Of a DNA stretch of 64,000 nucleotides, positions 16,022 through 25,146 are shown in pieces. The notes below the pieces were generated by a model. The model did not search any database. It saw only the letters and a list, made by a program, of their open reading frames with translations, and had not been told where the DNA came from. Position 1 is the first letter of the stretch. Every line of letters starts with the position of its first letter. The stretch comes from an uncultured Flavobacteriales bacterium (GTDB lineage: Bacteria > Bacteroidota > Bacteroidia > Flavobacteriales > JBLHRE01): positions 1-64,000 of the forward strand of contig CAKZPI010000002.1 of NCBI GenBank assembly GCA_937139155.1. Reading direction: 5' to 3'. Position numbers and translations under genes: made by a program.

Positions 16022-17407
16022 ATGACCTTAATTAAATCAATTTCAGGAATTCGAGGAACCATAGGTGGAAAGGCCGGAGAAGGCTTGACCCCCCTTGACG
16101 CCGTTAAATATGCCTCGGCCTATGCCGCCTGGATTAAGAAAAGAAACTCAAAGAAATCCGAATGGTCTGTTGTGCTAGGCCGTGATGCCCGCATTTCCGG
16201 ACCCATGATTGAATGTCTGGTTATGGCAACCCTGCAAGGCTCTGGCATTCACGTAATCCACTTAGATCTTTCAACAACCCCCACGGTAGAAATGGCTGTG
16301 CCCGGTGAAGACGCCGACGGGGGCATTATTCTTACCGCCTCCCACAATCCAAAACAATGGAATGCCCTTAAACTCCTCAACGAAAAAGGTGAGTTCCTAA
16401 GTGCTGCCGATGGAGCTGAAATTCTGAAACTGGCTGAAGCCGATGATTTTGAGTATGCTGAAATTGATGACCTTGGAGGGTATACTCATATTGACGATTA
16501 TATTGATCGTCATATTAAAGCCATTGAGGCCCTTGATTTGGTTGACTTTTCAGCCGTAAAAGAGAAAAAATACAAGGTGGCTGTAGATGGAGTGAACTCT
16601 TCGGGAGGTATTGCCATTCCGGCCCTGCTTAAAGCCATGGGCTGTGAGGTTGTTGAGCTTTATTGTACCCCCAATGGTGAATTTCCTCATAATCCAGAAC
16701 CCCTTAAAGAACACCTCACCGACATTTGCAACCTGGTGGTTAAAGAAAAATGTGACCTAGGAATTGTGGTTGACCCGGATGTTGACCGTCTTGCCTTTAT
16801 CACCGAAGAAGGGGAAATGTTTGGAGAGGAATATACCCTGGTAGCGGTAGCCGATTTTATTCTTCAATTTACCCCAGGGGCTACCGTTTCAAATCTTTCT
16901 TCATCCTTGGCTCTTAGAGATGTAACCGAAGCTCATGGTTGCTCTTATACAGCCGCCGCGGTAGGAGAGGTGAACGTGGTTGAGGAAATGAAAAGAACCA
17001 AGGCCGTAATTGGAGGGGAAGGCAATGGAGGAATTATTTATCCTGCCCTTCACTATGGCCGGGATGCCCTGGTAGGAACCGCCCTATTTCTTACCTACCT
17101 GGCAAAATCAGATAAGTCTGTAAAAGAACTCAGAGATACCTATCCTCATTATGTAATGGCCAAGGAGAAAATCACCTTGACCCCCGAAATTAATGTTGAT
17201 CAAGTGCTGGAAGCCTTTAAAAATAAATACGCGGACCAAAACCCGATTATCATTGATGGCGTGAAAATCATTTTTGGCAATGAATGGGTACATTTGAGAA
17301 AAAGCAATACAGAGCCAATCATTAGAATTTATACAGAATCTACTTCTGCTGAGAAGGCACAAGACCTTGCTCAACGCATGATTAAAGAACTCAAGGACTT
17401 GGTATGA
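16022..17407 (+). CDS. glmM: Phosphoglucosamine mutase-type phosphohexomutase
   Basis: This 461-aa alpha-D-phosphohexomutase interconverts glucosamine-6-P and glucosamine-1-P for UDP-GlcNAc and peptidoglycan synthesis. It has the phosphoserine loop TASHNP (S107 is the phosphorylated Ser), the Mg2+ loop DPDVDR (251-256) and the C-terminal phosphate-binding RKSNTEPIIR. Family members with phosphomannomutase or phosphoglucomutase specificity look alike, so the exact sugar is inferred. The stop overlaps the next gene's ATG. Confidence 0.88.
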   Translation: MTLIKSISGIRGTIGGKAGEGLTPLDAVKYASAYAAWIKKRNSKKSEWSVVLGRDARISGPMIECLVMATLQGSGIHVIHLDLSTTPTVEMAVPGEDADGGIILTASHNPKQWNALKLLNEKGEFLSAADGAEILKLAEADDFEYAEIDDLGGYTHIDDYIDRHIKAIEALDLVDFSAVKEKKYKVAVDGVNSSGGIAIPALLKAMGCEVVELYCTPNGEFPHNPEPLKEHLTDICNLVVKEKCDLGIVVDPDVDRLAFITEEGEMFGEEYTLVAVADFILQFTPGATVSNLSSSLALRDVTEAHGCSYTAAAVGEVNVVEEMKRTKAVIGGEGNGGIIYPALHYGRDALVGTALFLTYLAKSDKSVKELRDTYPHYVMAKEKITLTPEINVDQVLEAFKNKYADQNPIIIDGVKIIFGNEWVHLRKSNTEPIIRIYTESTSAEKAQDLAQRMIKELKDLV

Positions 17408-18558
17408 AAAAGGTCTATTTGGATAATGCCGCAACCACTCCCATGGCCCCCGAGGTAGTGGAAGCCATGGTGCCGGTAATGAAAGAAGAGTTTGGAAATC
17501 CATCCTCTACCCACGGTTTCGGAAGAAGAACCCGGTCTTTGATTGAAAGAAGCCGACGCTCAATTGCTAAACACTTAAATGCCCAAGCATCTGAGATTTA
17601 TTTTACATCTGGGGGTACAGAGGCCGATAATATGGCTCTTATGTGCTCGGTTCGAGACCTGGGGGTAAAACGAATCATTACCTCGCCCATTGAGCACCAC
17701 GCAGTTCTCCATACAGCTGAATACCTGGCTGAATCAAACCAAGCCCAATTGGAATTGGTAGATATCAATGAGTACGGTGAAGTGAACCTTCAAGATCTAG
17801 AAGCCAAGCTCAAGGCCTCTGACCTGCCTACCCTTGTGAGCCTTATGCATGCTAACAATGAGGTGGGCACCATGATCAACCTTCATGAAGTAGGTGATAT
17901 TTGTAAAAAATACAATGCCTATTTCCATTCGGATACTGTGCAAAGCATGGCGCATTACTCCTTTGACCTTAAGAATACCCCCGTTGATTTTATTACCGGA
18001 GCAGGACATAAGTTTAACGGACCCAAAGGTGTTGGTTTTCTTTATATCCGTAAGGATGTGAACATCAACCCTCTGATTCATGGTGGTGCCCAAGAAAGAA
18101 ATATGCGTGGAGGAACTGAAAATGTTTACGGAATTGTTGGCCTCGCAGCTGCAATGGATTCAGCCTATACGCATATTGAAGATCATGAAAGCGCCATTAA
18201 AGGGCTGAAGTCAACCATGATTCAAGGGCTTAAAGAAGCCATCCCCGAAATTCACTTCAACGGTACAAGCGGTGAGGTTGACAAAAGTCTTTATACGGTT
18301 TTATCCTGTTGCTTCCCCAAAACTGAGTTTTCTGATTTCCTATTGATCAATCTTGACATTCTGGGAATAGCTGCCTCAGGAGGGTCTGCTTGCAGCTCTG
18401 GGTCAAACATTGGCTCTCATGTATTGGCTGCCCTGAAGGGGAATACCGATACTAGACCTACCGTAAGATTTAGCTTTGGAAGGTATACCTCCCCAGAGGA
18501 TATTGACTACACCCTTGAGAAAATCAAAGAGCTTTACTTGCAGGAAATGGCCAAGTAA
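17404..18558 (+). CDS. Cysteine desulfurase (NifS/IscS family)
   Basis: This 384-aa PLP enzyme removes sulfur from cysteine as a persulfide for Fe-S clusters or thio-modification. It has the PLP Lys in GHKFNGPKG (K203), the His pair HH (98-99) and the persulfide Cys in GGSACSSGS (C330) on a short loop typical of the IscS-like group. It is translationally coupled to glmM (ATGA) and followed by a strong terminator. Confidence 0.93.
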   Translation: MKKVYLDNAATTPMAPEVVEAMVPVMKEEFGNPSSTHGFGRRTRSLIERSRRSIAKHLNAQASEIYFTSGGTEADNMALMCSVRDLGVKRIITSPIEHHAVLHTAEYLAESNQAQLELVDINEYGEVNLQDLEAKLKASDLPTLVSLMHANNEVGTMINLHEVGDICKKYNAYFHSDTVQSMAHYSFDLKNTPVDFITGAGHKFNGPKGVGFLYIRKDVNINPLIHGGAQERNMRGGTENVYGIVGLAAAMDSAYTHIEDHESAIKGLKSTMIQGLKEAIPEIHFNGTSGEVDKSLYTVLSCCFPKTEFSDFLLINLDILGIAASGGSACSSGSNIGSHVLAALKGNTDTRPTVRFSFGRYTSPEDIDYTLEKIKELYLQEMAK

Positions 18559-18580
18559 TTCAGAATTCGTTGTAGCAAAA

Positions 18581-18612
18581 AAAAAAGGTTGTCCCGAAAG
18601 ACAACCTTTTTT
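18581..18612. terminator. Bidirectional intrinsic terminator
   Basis: A perfect 13-bp stem (A6GGTTGTC / GACAACCT6) with a 6-nt loop separates the convergent desulfurase and metalloprotease genes. A runs before and T runs after make it work in both directions. Confidence 0.93.
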
Positions 18613-18631
18613 CATGTAAGATCCTTTGAAT

Positions 18632-21562
18632 CTACTGAAGCGAAATAGCTCGAGTGGATTCTTTGGTATTGGAAATGATTTTCACCTGGTAAATCCCAGC
18701 GGCTAAGTTCCGCAAGTCAAGTTCATGATGTCTGTAACCAGCTCTTTGGTCAAGTTGGAAGGTTTTCACCAACTGCCCTTGCATGTTAAATACTTCAATC
18801 TGAACAGGTTCAGCATTTTCTGCAATGAACTCAAGATGAACAAAGTTTTTAGCAGGATTAGGATATAGACTAAGTTGGTCAAATCCGTTTTCTTCCAAAG
18901 AAGCATTGTTTCTGGCTTCATAAATGGTCATATCGTCAACGGCTGCCTCAACCAATGAACCACCGTCTAGGTTTTGTCCCGGACGAAGAGAATCAGAAGC
19001 AATGAAGCGCATTTGAACCGTAGAACTGGTGGTATAATCTTTCACACGGAAAGCATTTCTCCTCCAAGTACGATCGGAAGTTTTGGTATCCTCAATCCGA
19101 ATCCAGGTGTTTCCGCCATCACCGGTGATTTCTACTTGCCACCAGTCAGCATTTGGATTTGCACCTGATGGTGGGTTGTTCACATACCATCTATAGTAAG
19201 CAATTACCGGGTCTGCAACAGATTCAAGGTTGTAGGTAGGGGTGAATACCGTAGTTTTTCCTCCGTCAACGTCGTTGGTTCCAACTGCGTCGTTCGGACT
19301 ACCGGCATTTCCTGTTAAAGCACAGGCAATTCCTCCTGGGGTATGCTGAGCATCGGTTTGAACTGGAATACCATTGGCATCAAAAGAACCTACCGGAATA
19401 TCTTCAATCCACAATCCGGTTGTGGCATTGTCATCAGATGCACCGAAAGTCCAAATTCCACCATTTCCGTCAAAGTCTTCAACAATAACCGGAGCACATC
19501 CTACCAAAATATAATTGGGTAGGTTAGGATCGGAAATATTGGCCGAGAAAGGAGTTACCTGAGCAAGGTTTCCATTATTATCTTCTAAAGCCAAGTAATA
19601 TCCAACCACAGTTCCTTTCGGCTGACCAGGAATGCTGGCAGTGTAATTACTACCTGAGGTATTGTTCATGGCAATGGGCATAAACCCACCATTGTTTACA
19701 CGGTAGAACATTTTAACATCGTTCAAGGCCCATGCATAGGTTACCGTAACGCTTGCATCAATGGTAATGGAATTGTTTACCGAAGCGGCAAGAATAGGGG
19801 TATGGGTAAGGTTTGCATTTGAAAGCAAAGAAATCCCATGATCGTCAAAGGCAGTAACAATGTCAATATCATTCGGGGTACCATTGGTAATGTCATTATC
19901 CCCTCCGTTTGAAGGAACATCATCCATGTTCAAAGCTTCAATTAAGACGTCGGTATAAAGTTGACCCTCGTTTCCGTTGGCTGCATCTGGGGTGAAAGGA
20001 TAAGTGTCCGTCCAAAGATCAGCCATTTGCTGAAGGTCTTGGAAATAGTCTTCTCCTAAATCCCACCAAGCACCTGCAATGATCTCTCCGTCAGCATGAA
20101 CCTGACCAACAAGGTCGGCAGGGTAAACCTTAGGGTTAATGTCATATCTACGAATGAATGAATTCGGGTCTGTGGTTTGGTAACCTTCTGCCAAAACAGG
20201 GTATTCCGTAATAATCAATCCCCAAATATCAGCGTACCCTTCATGCATGGCACCGTTCTGAAGACCACCTGGTGAGCCATTTGCCGCATAATACAGGTCA
20301 TTGATACCATGGCCATATTCGTGATAAACCACATCTCTGGCTTGTGATAAACTGTAACATCCTCCGCCTTGAGCGTAAAAATTAATGGAAGATCCATTCC
20401 AGAAGGCATTACAAGTTCCAGAGGTTAAATCAACATTGGTAGGAAGGGCAAAGTCCAAGCCGGTAAAACTCGGGAAATGAGCCTTCATGGTATCGTGAAT
20501 AATGTTCACATGGTAATAAGCCGAACGCTCTTGCAAACTGGCATCGTTATCAAAGGAAATGGTAGCTCCATCACTTAAGCTCGTAGTAAAGCTTGGGGTG
20601 CTTCCGTTTGTAATCACCTTTGAATAAAGCCCTTGAAGTTTTACGGTAGCCGTTTGAGTTCCGCTTAAAGAAGGTAAACTTAAATGTCCGTTGGCATCTG
20701 TATTATAAGTGGTTCCGCTAATTTCAACCTCCATATTCGGAAGGTTTTGAACCGAGGGAGCATTGTGTGGATTGTCGTTTTGAACCGTTGCTTCAAAGTC
20801 AGCGTCAATGGCTTGACAAACCTTGTTTCTACGGTACAATACCTCTCCTGAGTTTGCATCAACTAGGGTGTAATATACCCCCGGAATCTGGTTCTCATTT
20901 AGGGTCTTGATTTCAACCTCATATACCAAACGCTTGTCGTATTCCTGGTTTGATGGGATGGGAAGAATGGCCAATTGCTTGAATTCTGCGCTTTCAATTT
21001 CCCCAGTTAGTCCATCAGCACCTGCAGTCAAAGCCGCTTCTTGAGAAAGGGTTGGAACAATGCTGAAACCATCTAGGTTTGGCTTATCCAATCCGAAAGA
21101 AACTACCTTATAATCAGGGGTTAACTTCACGAAATTGGTTGAAAAAAGAACCGGAACGCCTTGGTGGCTTTGATCAAAGTACACCTTCTGATAATCTTGA
21201 TTTCCGGTGATGTGTGAGAATCTAAGGTCATGGATGTCAACCTCTAAATCAGCTGCCACGGTTTGTAGAAAACTTTCAGCCGCTGATTGGTAACCCGCCC
21301 CCATAACTTGAATAGGCTTTCCAAAAGCATGGTGGGGTAATCCGTTGTTTTCATTGAACTGTACATACCAAATTCCATTTTTTGCAAGGAAATTCTGCCA
21401 GTTCTGGGTAGAGCGAAGTTCTGCCTGGTATTGTGCCTGGTAAGGAACATACCCCTTAGGAAGAAATCGAACATCCCCATCGTGTGTGTGATTGTGGTCA
21501 TTTGCCTGGGCTGAAAATAACAGTCCGAGGCAGATTGCCACAGGAAGTAGAATTCTTTTCAT
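18632..21562 (-). CDS. Secreted M36 (fungalysin) metalloprotease, T9SS cargo
   Basis: This 976-aa protein has a signal peptide (1-20) and a propeptide with FTP/PepSY-like sequence (about 40-235). The catalytic M36 domain carries the zinc motif HEYGH (H414, E415, H418) and third ligand E441 in HEGYADIWG. A beta-sandwich region with a MAM-like or lectin-like character (about 690-890) follows, then a T9SS type A sorting domain (LYPNPAKN, about 902-975). It probably degrades proteins outside the cell for nutrition. It is convergent with the desulfurase gene. Confidence 0.94.
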   Translation of the reverse strand: MKRILLPVAICLGLLFSAQANDHNHTHDGDVRFLPKGYVPYQAQYQAELRSTQNWQNFLAKNGIWYVQFNENNGLPHHAFGKPIQVMGAGYQSAAESFLQTVAADLEVDIHDLRFSHITGNQDYQKVYFDQSHQGVPVLFSTNFVKLTPDYKVVSFGLDKPNLDGFSIVPTLSQEAALTAGADGLTGEIESAEFKQLAILPIPSNQEYDKRLVYEVEIKTLNENQIPGVYYTLVDANSGEVLYRRNKVCQAIDADFEATVQNDNPHNAPSVQNLPNMEVEISGTTYNTDANGHLSLPSLSGTQTATVKLQGLYSKVITNGSTPSFTTSLSDGATISFDNDASLQERSAYYHVNIIHDTMKAHFPSFTGLDFALPTNVDLTSGTCNAFWNGSSINFYAQGGGCYSLSQARDVVYHEYGHGINDLYYAANGSPGGLQNGAMHEGYADIWGLIITEYPVLAEGYQTTDPNSFIRRYDINPKVYPADLVGQVHADGEIIAGAWWDLGEDYFQDLQQMADLWTDTYPFTPDAANGNEGQLYTDVLIEALNMDDVPSNGGDNDITNGTPNDIDIVTAFDDHGISLLSNANLTHTPILAASVNNSITIDASVTVTYAWALNDVKMFYRVNNGGFMPIAMNNTSGSNYTASIPGQPKGTVVGYYLALEDNNGNLAQVTPFSANISDPNLPNYILVGCAPVIVEDFDGNGGIWTFGASDDNATTGLWIEDIPVGSFDANGIPVQTDAQHTPGGIACALTGNAGSPNDAVGTNDVDGGKTTVFTPTYNLESVADPVIAYYRWYVNNPPSGANPNADWWQVEITGDGGNTWIRIEDTKTSDRTWRRNAFRVKDYTTSSTVQMRFIASDSLRPGQNLDGGSLVEAAVDDMTIYEARNNASLEENGFDQLSLYPNPAKNFVHLEFIAENAEPVQIEVFNMQGQLVKTFQLDQRAGYRHHELDLRNLAAGIYQVKIISNTKESTRAISLQ

Positions 21563-21598
21563 AAATCATTGTTGTTTTTCGGTGCCCCAATATATGTA

Positions 21599-22366
21599 TT
21601 ATCGGAGTGATACACTTAAGGAATCGTATGCTAGCCTAACATTTTCAGGAAGCTGAGCTTCCACATCCTCATGTTTGCCAAGCAAGTGCGAGATATGGGT
21701 TAGGTATGCCATTTCTGGATTTATCTCTTGAATCACTTCCAATGCTTCCTCAAGGGTGAAGTGTGAAATGTGTTTTTCTTGTCGAAGTGCATTGATGACT
21801 AAAATTTTACTCCCCTTTATTTTTTCAATTTCTTCGGGGTCAATTTTATTGGCATCTGTAATATACGTGAAGTCTTTAATTCTAAATCCAAGCACCGGAA
21901 GCTTATAATGCCAAACCTTAATGGGCGTAATCGTATGGCCCAAAACCTCAAAATTTTGGTCTTCCTCAATGGTGTGCAGTCTTACTTGGGGTACACCTGG
22001 ATATTTATATTCTGAAAAAATGTAAGGATACTCGCGAATCAAAGCTTCCTGTACCCGTGAAACAGCGAAAACATCCATGTCTTCCTTCTGTTTGAAATTG
22101 AAGGCCCGGATGTCATCCAAGCCTGCAACATGGTCTTTATGTTCATGGGTGAATAAAACTCCATTCAGCTCTTGAACGTCCTCCCTCAACATCTGCTGCC
22201 TGAAATCTGGCCCCGTATCAACAATTATATTTCCTGAATCAAGGCTGATCATAATGGAGCTTCTTAGCCGCTTATCTTTAGGGTTTTCTGAACTGCAAAT
22301 GGAACAATTGCAGGCAATTACCGGAACGCCTTGAGAGGTTCCTGTACCTAAAAATGTGATTTTCAT
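21599..22366 (-). CDS. MBL-fold metal-dependent hydrolase (PhnP-like)
   Basis: This 255-aa enzyme has the start GTGTSQGVP (7-15) and zinc motif THEHKDH (about 76-82), with further ligands in TDAN and THISH. The C-I-CNCSIC cysteines near 18-24 and the lack of an exosite fit the PhnP / cyclic phosphodiesterase branch of the beta-lactamase fold. The substrate is not certain. It lies divergently from the next gene. Confidence 0.88.
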   Translation of the reverse strand: MKITFLGTGTSQGVPVIACNCSICSSENPKDKRLRSSIMISLDSGNIIVDTGPDFRQQMLREDVQELNGVLFTHEHKDHVAGLDDIRAFNFKQKEDMDVFAVSRVQEALIREYPYIFSEYKYPGVPQVRLHTIEEDQNFEVLGHTITPIKVWHYKLPVLGFRIKDFTYITDANKIDPEEIEKIKGSKILVINALRQEKHISHFTLEEALEVIQEINPEMAYLTHISHLLGKHEDVEAQLPENVRLAYDSLSVSLR

Positions 22367-22410
22367 GACTCAGGTTTTCGTAGTGATTGGCTAAAAATAT
22401 AGGTTTTGCC

Positions 22411-22440
22411 TTGATTTCATTTTGTTTAGCCCTAATTTTG
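22411..22440 (+). promoter_or_regulatory. Promoter of the conserved 473-aa gene
   Basis: TTG (22411-22413), 19-bp spacer and TAATTTTG (22433-22440) fit the Bacteroidota consensus, 19 bp before the ATG. Confidence 0.7.
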
Positions 22441-22459
22441 CCTACAGAATACAGTCTAC

Positions 22460-23881
22460 ATGGAAACCGTTTTACTTAGTCCTGATCAGAAAGCTTTGAA
22501 AATCAATCTTTCCCCACAGTTTTATGGCACTTTTGCCGAAATTGGGGCCGGACAAGAGGTGGTGCGACGATTCTTTCGGGCAGGAGGGGCTTCAGGAACC
22601 ATTGCGAAAGCCATGTCTGCTTACGATAAAGATTTCTCAGATGCGATTTACGGGAAAGAAATTAAAGGCCGCTACGTTTGTGAGCCCCGCTTGGTTAAAA
22701 TGCTCGATCATGAGTATGGCCTAATTGAGGAGCGCCTTAACCGGGAAAAACATCCTGACAAGCAATATTTTGCCTTTGCCAATACCATTGCAACGGTAAA
22801 CTTTCAAAGAACCCTAGACGGCCATGGCTGGTTGGGCTTTAGGTTTCAACATCACCCCAAAGCCAAACCCTCTCAGGTAACCATCCATATTCGCCTTCAT
22901 GAAATTGAAGCCAAACAGCAACAAGAAACCGTTGGAGTTTGTGGGGTAAACCTGATTTATGGATGCTTCTTTTATCATCAAGATCCAAAAAGATTGGTAA
23001 CCAGTCTTTACGACCACATTACCCGAGATCAAATGGAGCTGGATATGATTAACCTTTCAGGCCCAGCTTTTGAAGGGGTTGATAACCGGTTGATGAGTTT
23101 GTATCTGGTTAAAAATGGAATGACCGATGCCGTTATTTTTGGGGCCGATGGAAATAATATCCAACCCGCTGACATTCTCTATAAAAAGAACATTCTTACC
23201 ATCCGCGGAAGCTTTAGACCCGTTACCAAGGTGAATATTGACATGATCAAGAATGGGTATAAACTTTTCCTAAAAGAGAATAGGGTGGAAGCCGAAGACA
23301 TGCAGGTGCTCTTTGAAATTACCCTGAGCAATTTGAAGGCCGAAGGGGATATCGATGAACAAGATTTCCTAGATCGGGCCGATATTCTATGCTCCATCGG
23401 GCAAACCGTGTTGATCTCAAATTATCAGGAATACTATAAACTGCTTGAGTACTTCTCAAGGTTCTCTAAGAAACGGAAAGGACTGATCATGGGAGTGAAC
23501 AACCTCATGGAGATTTTCAACGAAAAGTATTACCTGAACCTGAAAGGCGGAATCCTTGAAGCTTTCGGAATCCTTTTCATGCAAGACCTTAAAATATTCT
23601 TGTACCCTTACCAAATGAACGGAGAGACCCTAACCTCTAAAAATGTGCCCATTCGACCACGAATGAGACCATTGTACAATTATTTGGTGCAGAACGGAAG
23701 GATTAAAGACATTGAAGACTTCAACCCTGAATACCTGAACATTTTTTCAAGAGATGTTTTAAAACGCATTAAAAATCTAGAACCAGGTTGGGAAAACATG
23801 GTTCCGGCTTATGTGGATAATATTGTAAAGGAGAAAAAGCTTTTCGGCTGGAAAGCGTCTAAAGAAAAGTCGGAGGCTTAA
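22460..23881 (+). CDS. Conserved Bacteroidota protein of unknown function
   Basis: This 473-aa soluble protein has no signal peptide. Conserved-looking segments are FYGTFAEIGAGQEV (22-35), FFRAGGASGTIAKAMSAYD (38-56) and FGADGNNIQPAD (about 227-238). I recall homologues across Bacteroidota with inconsistent labels (TonB receptor, adenylyltransferase), neither of which the sequence supports: there is no beta-barrel signature and no nucleotidyltransferase motif. The stop overlaps the convergent dihydroorotase-like gene by 4 bp. Confidence 0.8.
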   Translation: METVLLSPDQKALKINLSPQFYGTFAEIGAGQEVVRRFFRAGGASGTIAKAMSAYDKDFSDAIYGKEIKGRYVCEPRLVKMLDHEYGLIEERLNREKHPDKQYFAFANTIATVNFQRTLDGHGWLGFRFQHHPKAKPSQVTIHIRLHEIEAKQQQETVGVCGVNLIYGCFFYHQDPKRLVTSLYDHITRDQMELDMINLSGPAFEGVDNRLMSLYLVKNGMTDAVIFGADGNNIQPADILYKKNILTIRGSFRPVTKVNIDMIKNGYKLFLKENRVEAEDMQVLFEITLSNLKAEGDIDEQDFLDRADILCSIGQTVLISNYQEYYKLLEYFSRFSKKRKGLIMGVNNLMEIFNEKYYLNLKGGILEAFGILFMQDLKIFLYPYQMNGETLTSKNVPIRPRMRPLYNYLVQNGRIKDIEDFNPEYLNIFSRDVLKRIKNLEPGWENMVPAYVDNIVKEKKLFGWKASKEKSEA

Positions 23882-25146
23882 TTTTCTTTTAGGTAATAGT
23901 CCCTTCCGTTTACAATCCCGTAAACTTCCCCTTTTAAACTTTGGTTCCAAACCGGTGAGTTCTTGGATTTAGAAAGGTTGGTTTCTCGGTTTAACTTGAA
24001 ATCACCTTGGTCAGAAAACAAACTCAGCCGGGCGTATTCCCCTTTTTCAATAGGAGAGGGTTCTAAATTGAAAACATGCTCACCTCCTCGGTAAAGGGCA
24101 GGCAACCATTTTTCCAAATCTTTTCCGGCGAAGGCCTTCAAACATAAATTATAACAAGTTTGAAGCCCAATGGCCCCAAAATCTGCCAGGTCAAACTCGC
24201 AGTTTTTGCCTTCCTCACGCACCGGCCTATGGTCTGAAGAAATGCTTTCAATGCTTCCATCCAATACTCCTTGAACCAGGGCTTCGCGGTCTTCCTTGCA
24301 ACGCAGAGGCGATCGTAGTTTGAATTCAGTTGGGTAGCCAAGCAAATCCTCTTCGGTATAAACCAGGTTCATAACATTCACATCGCAGGTAACTTCTGCT
24401 CCTTGCTCTCTGGCCTCTTTGATGATTTCCAGTCCTGATTTAGAACTTAGGCCCATGATGTGAACCGGAATCTTATTGTAGCCTGCAAGTTTCAAGCAGG
24501 TTTGAAGGGCGATCTCTTCGGCGATTAATGGCATTCCTTTTAATCCCATTCGGGTAGAAATCATGCCTTCATGCATTTGACCGCCTTGGTTTAAGCTAAT
24601 CTCTTCTGGGTGAAAGAAAAATACACCTTGCACGGAATGGGCGTACCTCATTACCAGTTCAAGCATATCAGCCTTCATATTTGACAAGAAATCATTGGTG
24701 AAGCCAAATGCCCCCGCTGATTTCATATCGTGCATCTCTGTTAGTTCTTTTCCTTCAAGCCCTTTTGTAGCAGCCCCAAGTGGGAAAATTTGACATGGAG
24801 AGTTTGAAGACTTTCCCAAAACATATTCAATATCCGCCTTGGAATCCAATACAGGTTGAGTGCTAGGCACCAAGCCAACCCCCGTAAAACCTCCCGCTGC
24901 GGCACATTCAAGACCGGTCTCAATGCTTTCTTGATCTTCATTGCCCGGATCTGCAAAATCAACATGAAGGTCTAACCAGCCACGAGAAACTTTTAGGTTT
25001 GGATAAGTAACCACCATTCCCTTTTCAAGGTCAATGGAGTCTGAAACCTCTGCAATGATTCCGTTTTCAATCAGAATATCTTTTTCTTGACCGTGAAACG
25101 GACTGTCTGGGTCAACTACGGTAGCGCGCTTAATGAGCAAACTCAT
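23878..25146 (-). CDS. Dihydroorotase-like amidohydrolase, probably non-catalytic
   Basis: This 422-aa protein starts at MSLLIKRA; its ATG overlaps the stop of the BatA gene. The amidohydrolase scaffold is clear (DLHVDFADPGNEDQES at 59-74; SSDHRPVREEGKN). But the metal-binding HxH is HVD (D63 replaces the second His), the usual HVS segment is GLSS, and the TPHHL histidines are replaced by NVMNL. Active dihydroorotases need these residues. Inactive homologues are known as structural partners of aspartate transcarbamoylase. It could be that or another enzyme. It ends the leftward DUF5916-LolD-TIGR02757-BatA cluster. Confidence 0.8.
   Translation of the reverse strand: MSLLIKRATVVDPDSPFHGQEKDILIENGIIAEVSDSIDLEKGMVVTYPNLKVSRGWLDLHVDFADPGNEDQESIETGLECAAAGGFTGVGLVPSTQPVLDSKADIEYVLGKSSNSPCQIFPLGAATKGLEGKELTEMHDMKSAGAFGFTNDFLSNMKADMLELVMRYAHSVQGVFFFHPEEISLNQGGQMHEGMISTRMGLKGMPLIAEEIALQTCLKLAGYNKIPVHIMGLSSKSGLEIIKEAREQGAEVTCDVNVMNLVYTEEDLLGYPTEFKLRSPLRCKEDREALVQGVLDGSIESISSDHRPVREEGKNCEFDLADFGAIGLQTCYNLCLKAFAGKDLEKWLPALYRGGEHVFNLEPSPIEKGEYARLSLFSDQGDFKLNRETNLSKSKNSPVWNQSLKGEVYGIVNGRDYYLKEN

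Noticed and set aside
22460..23881. TonB-dependent receptor
   Set aside because: There is no signal peptide, TonB box, plug or barrel pattern in the 473-aa protein.
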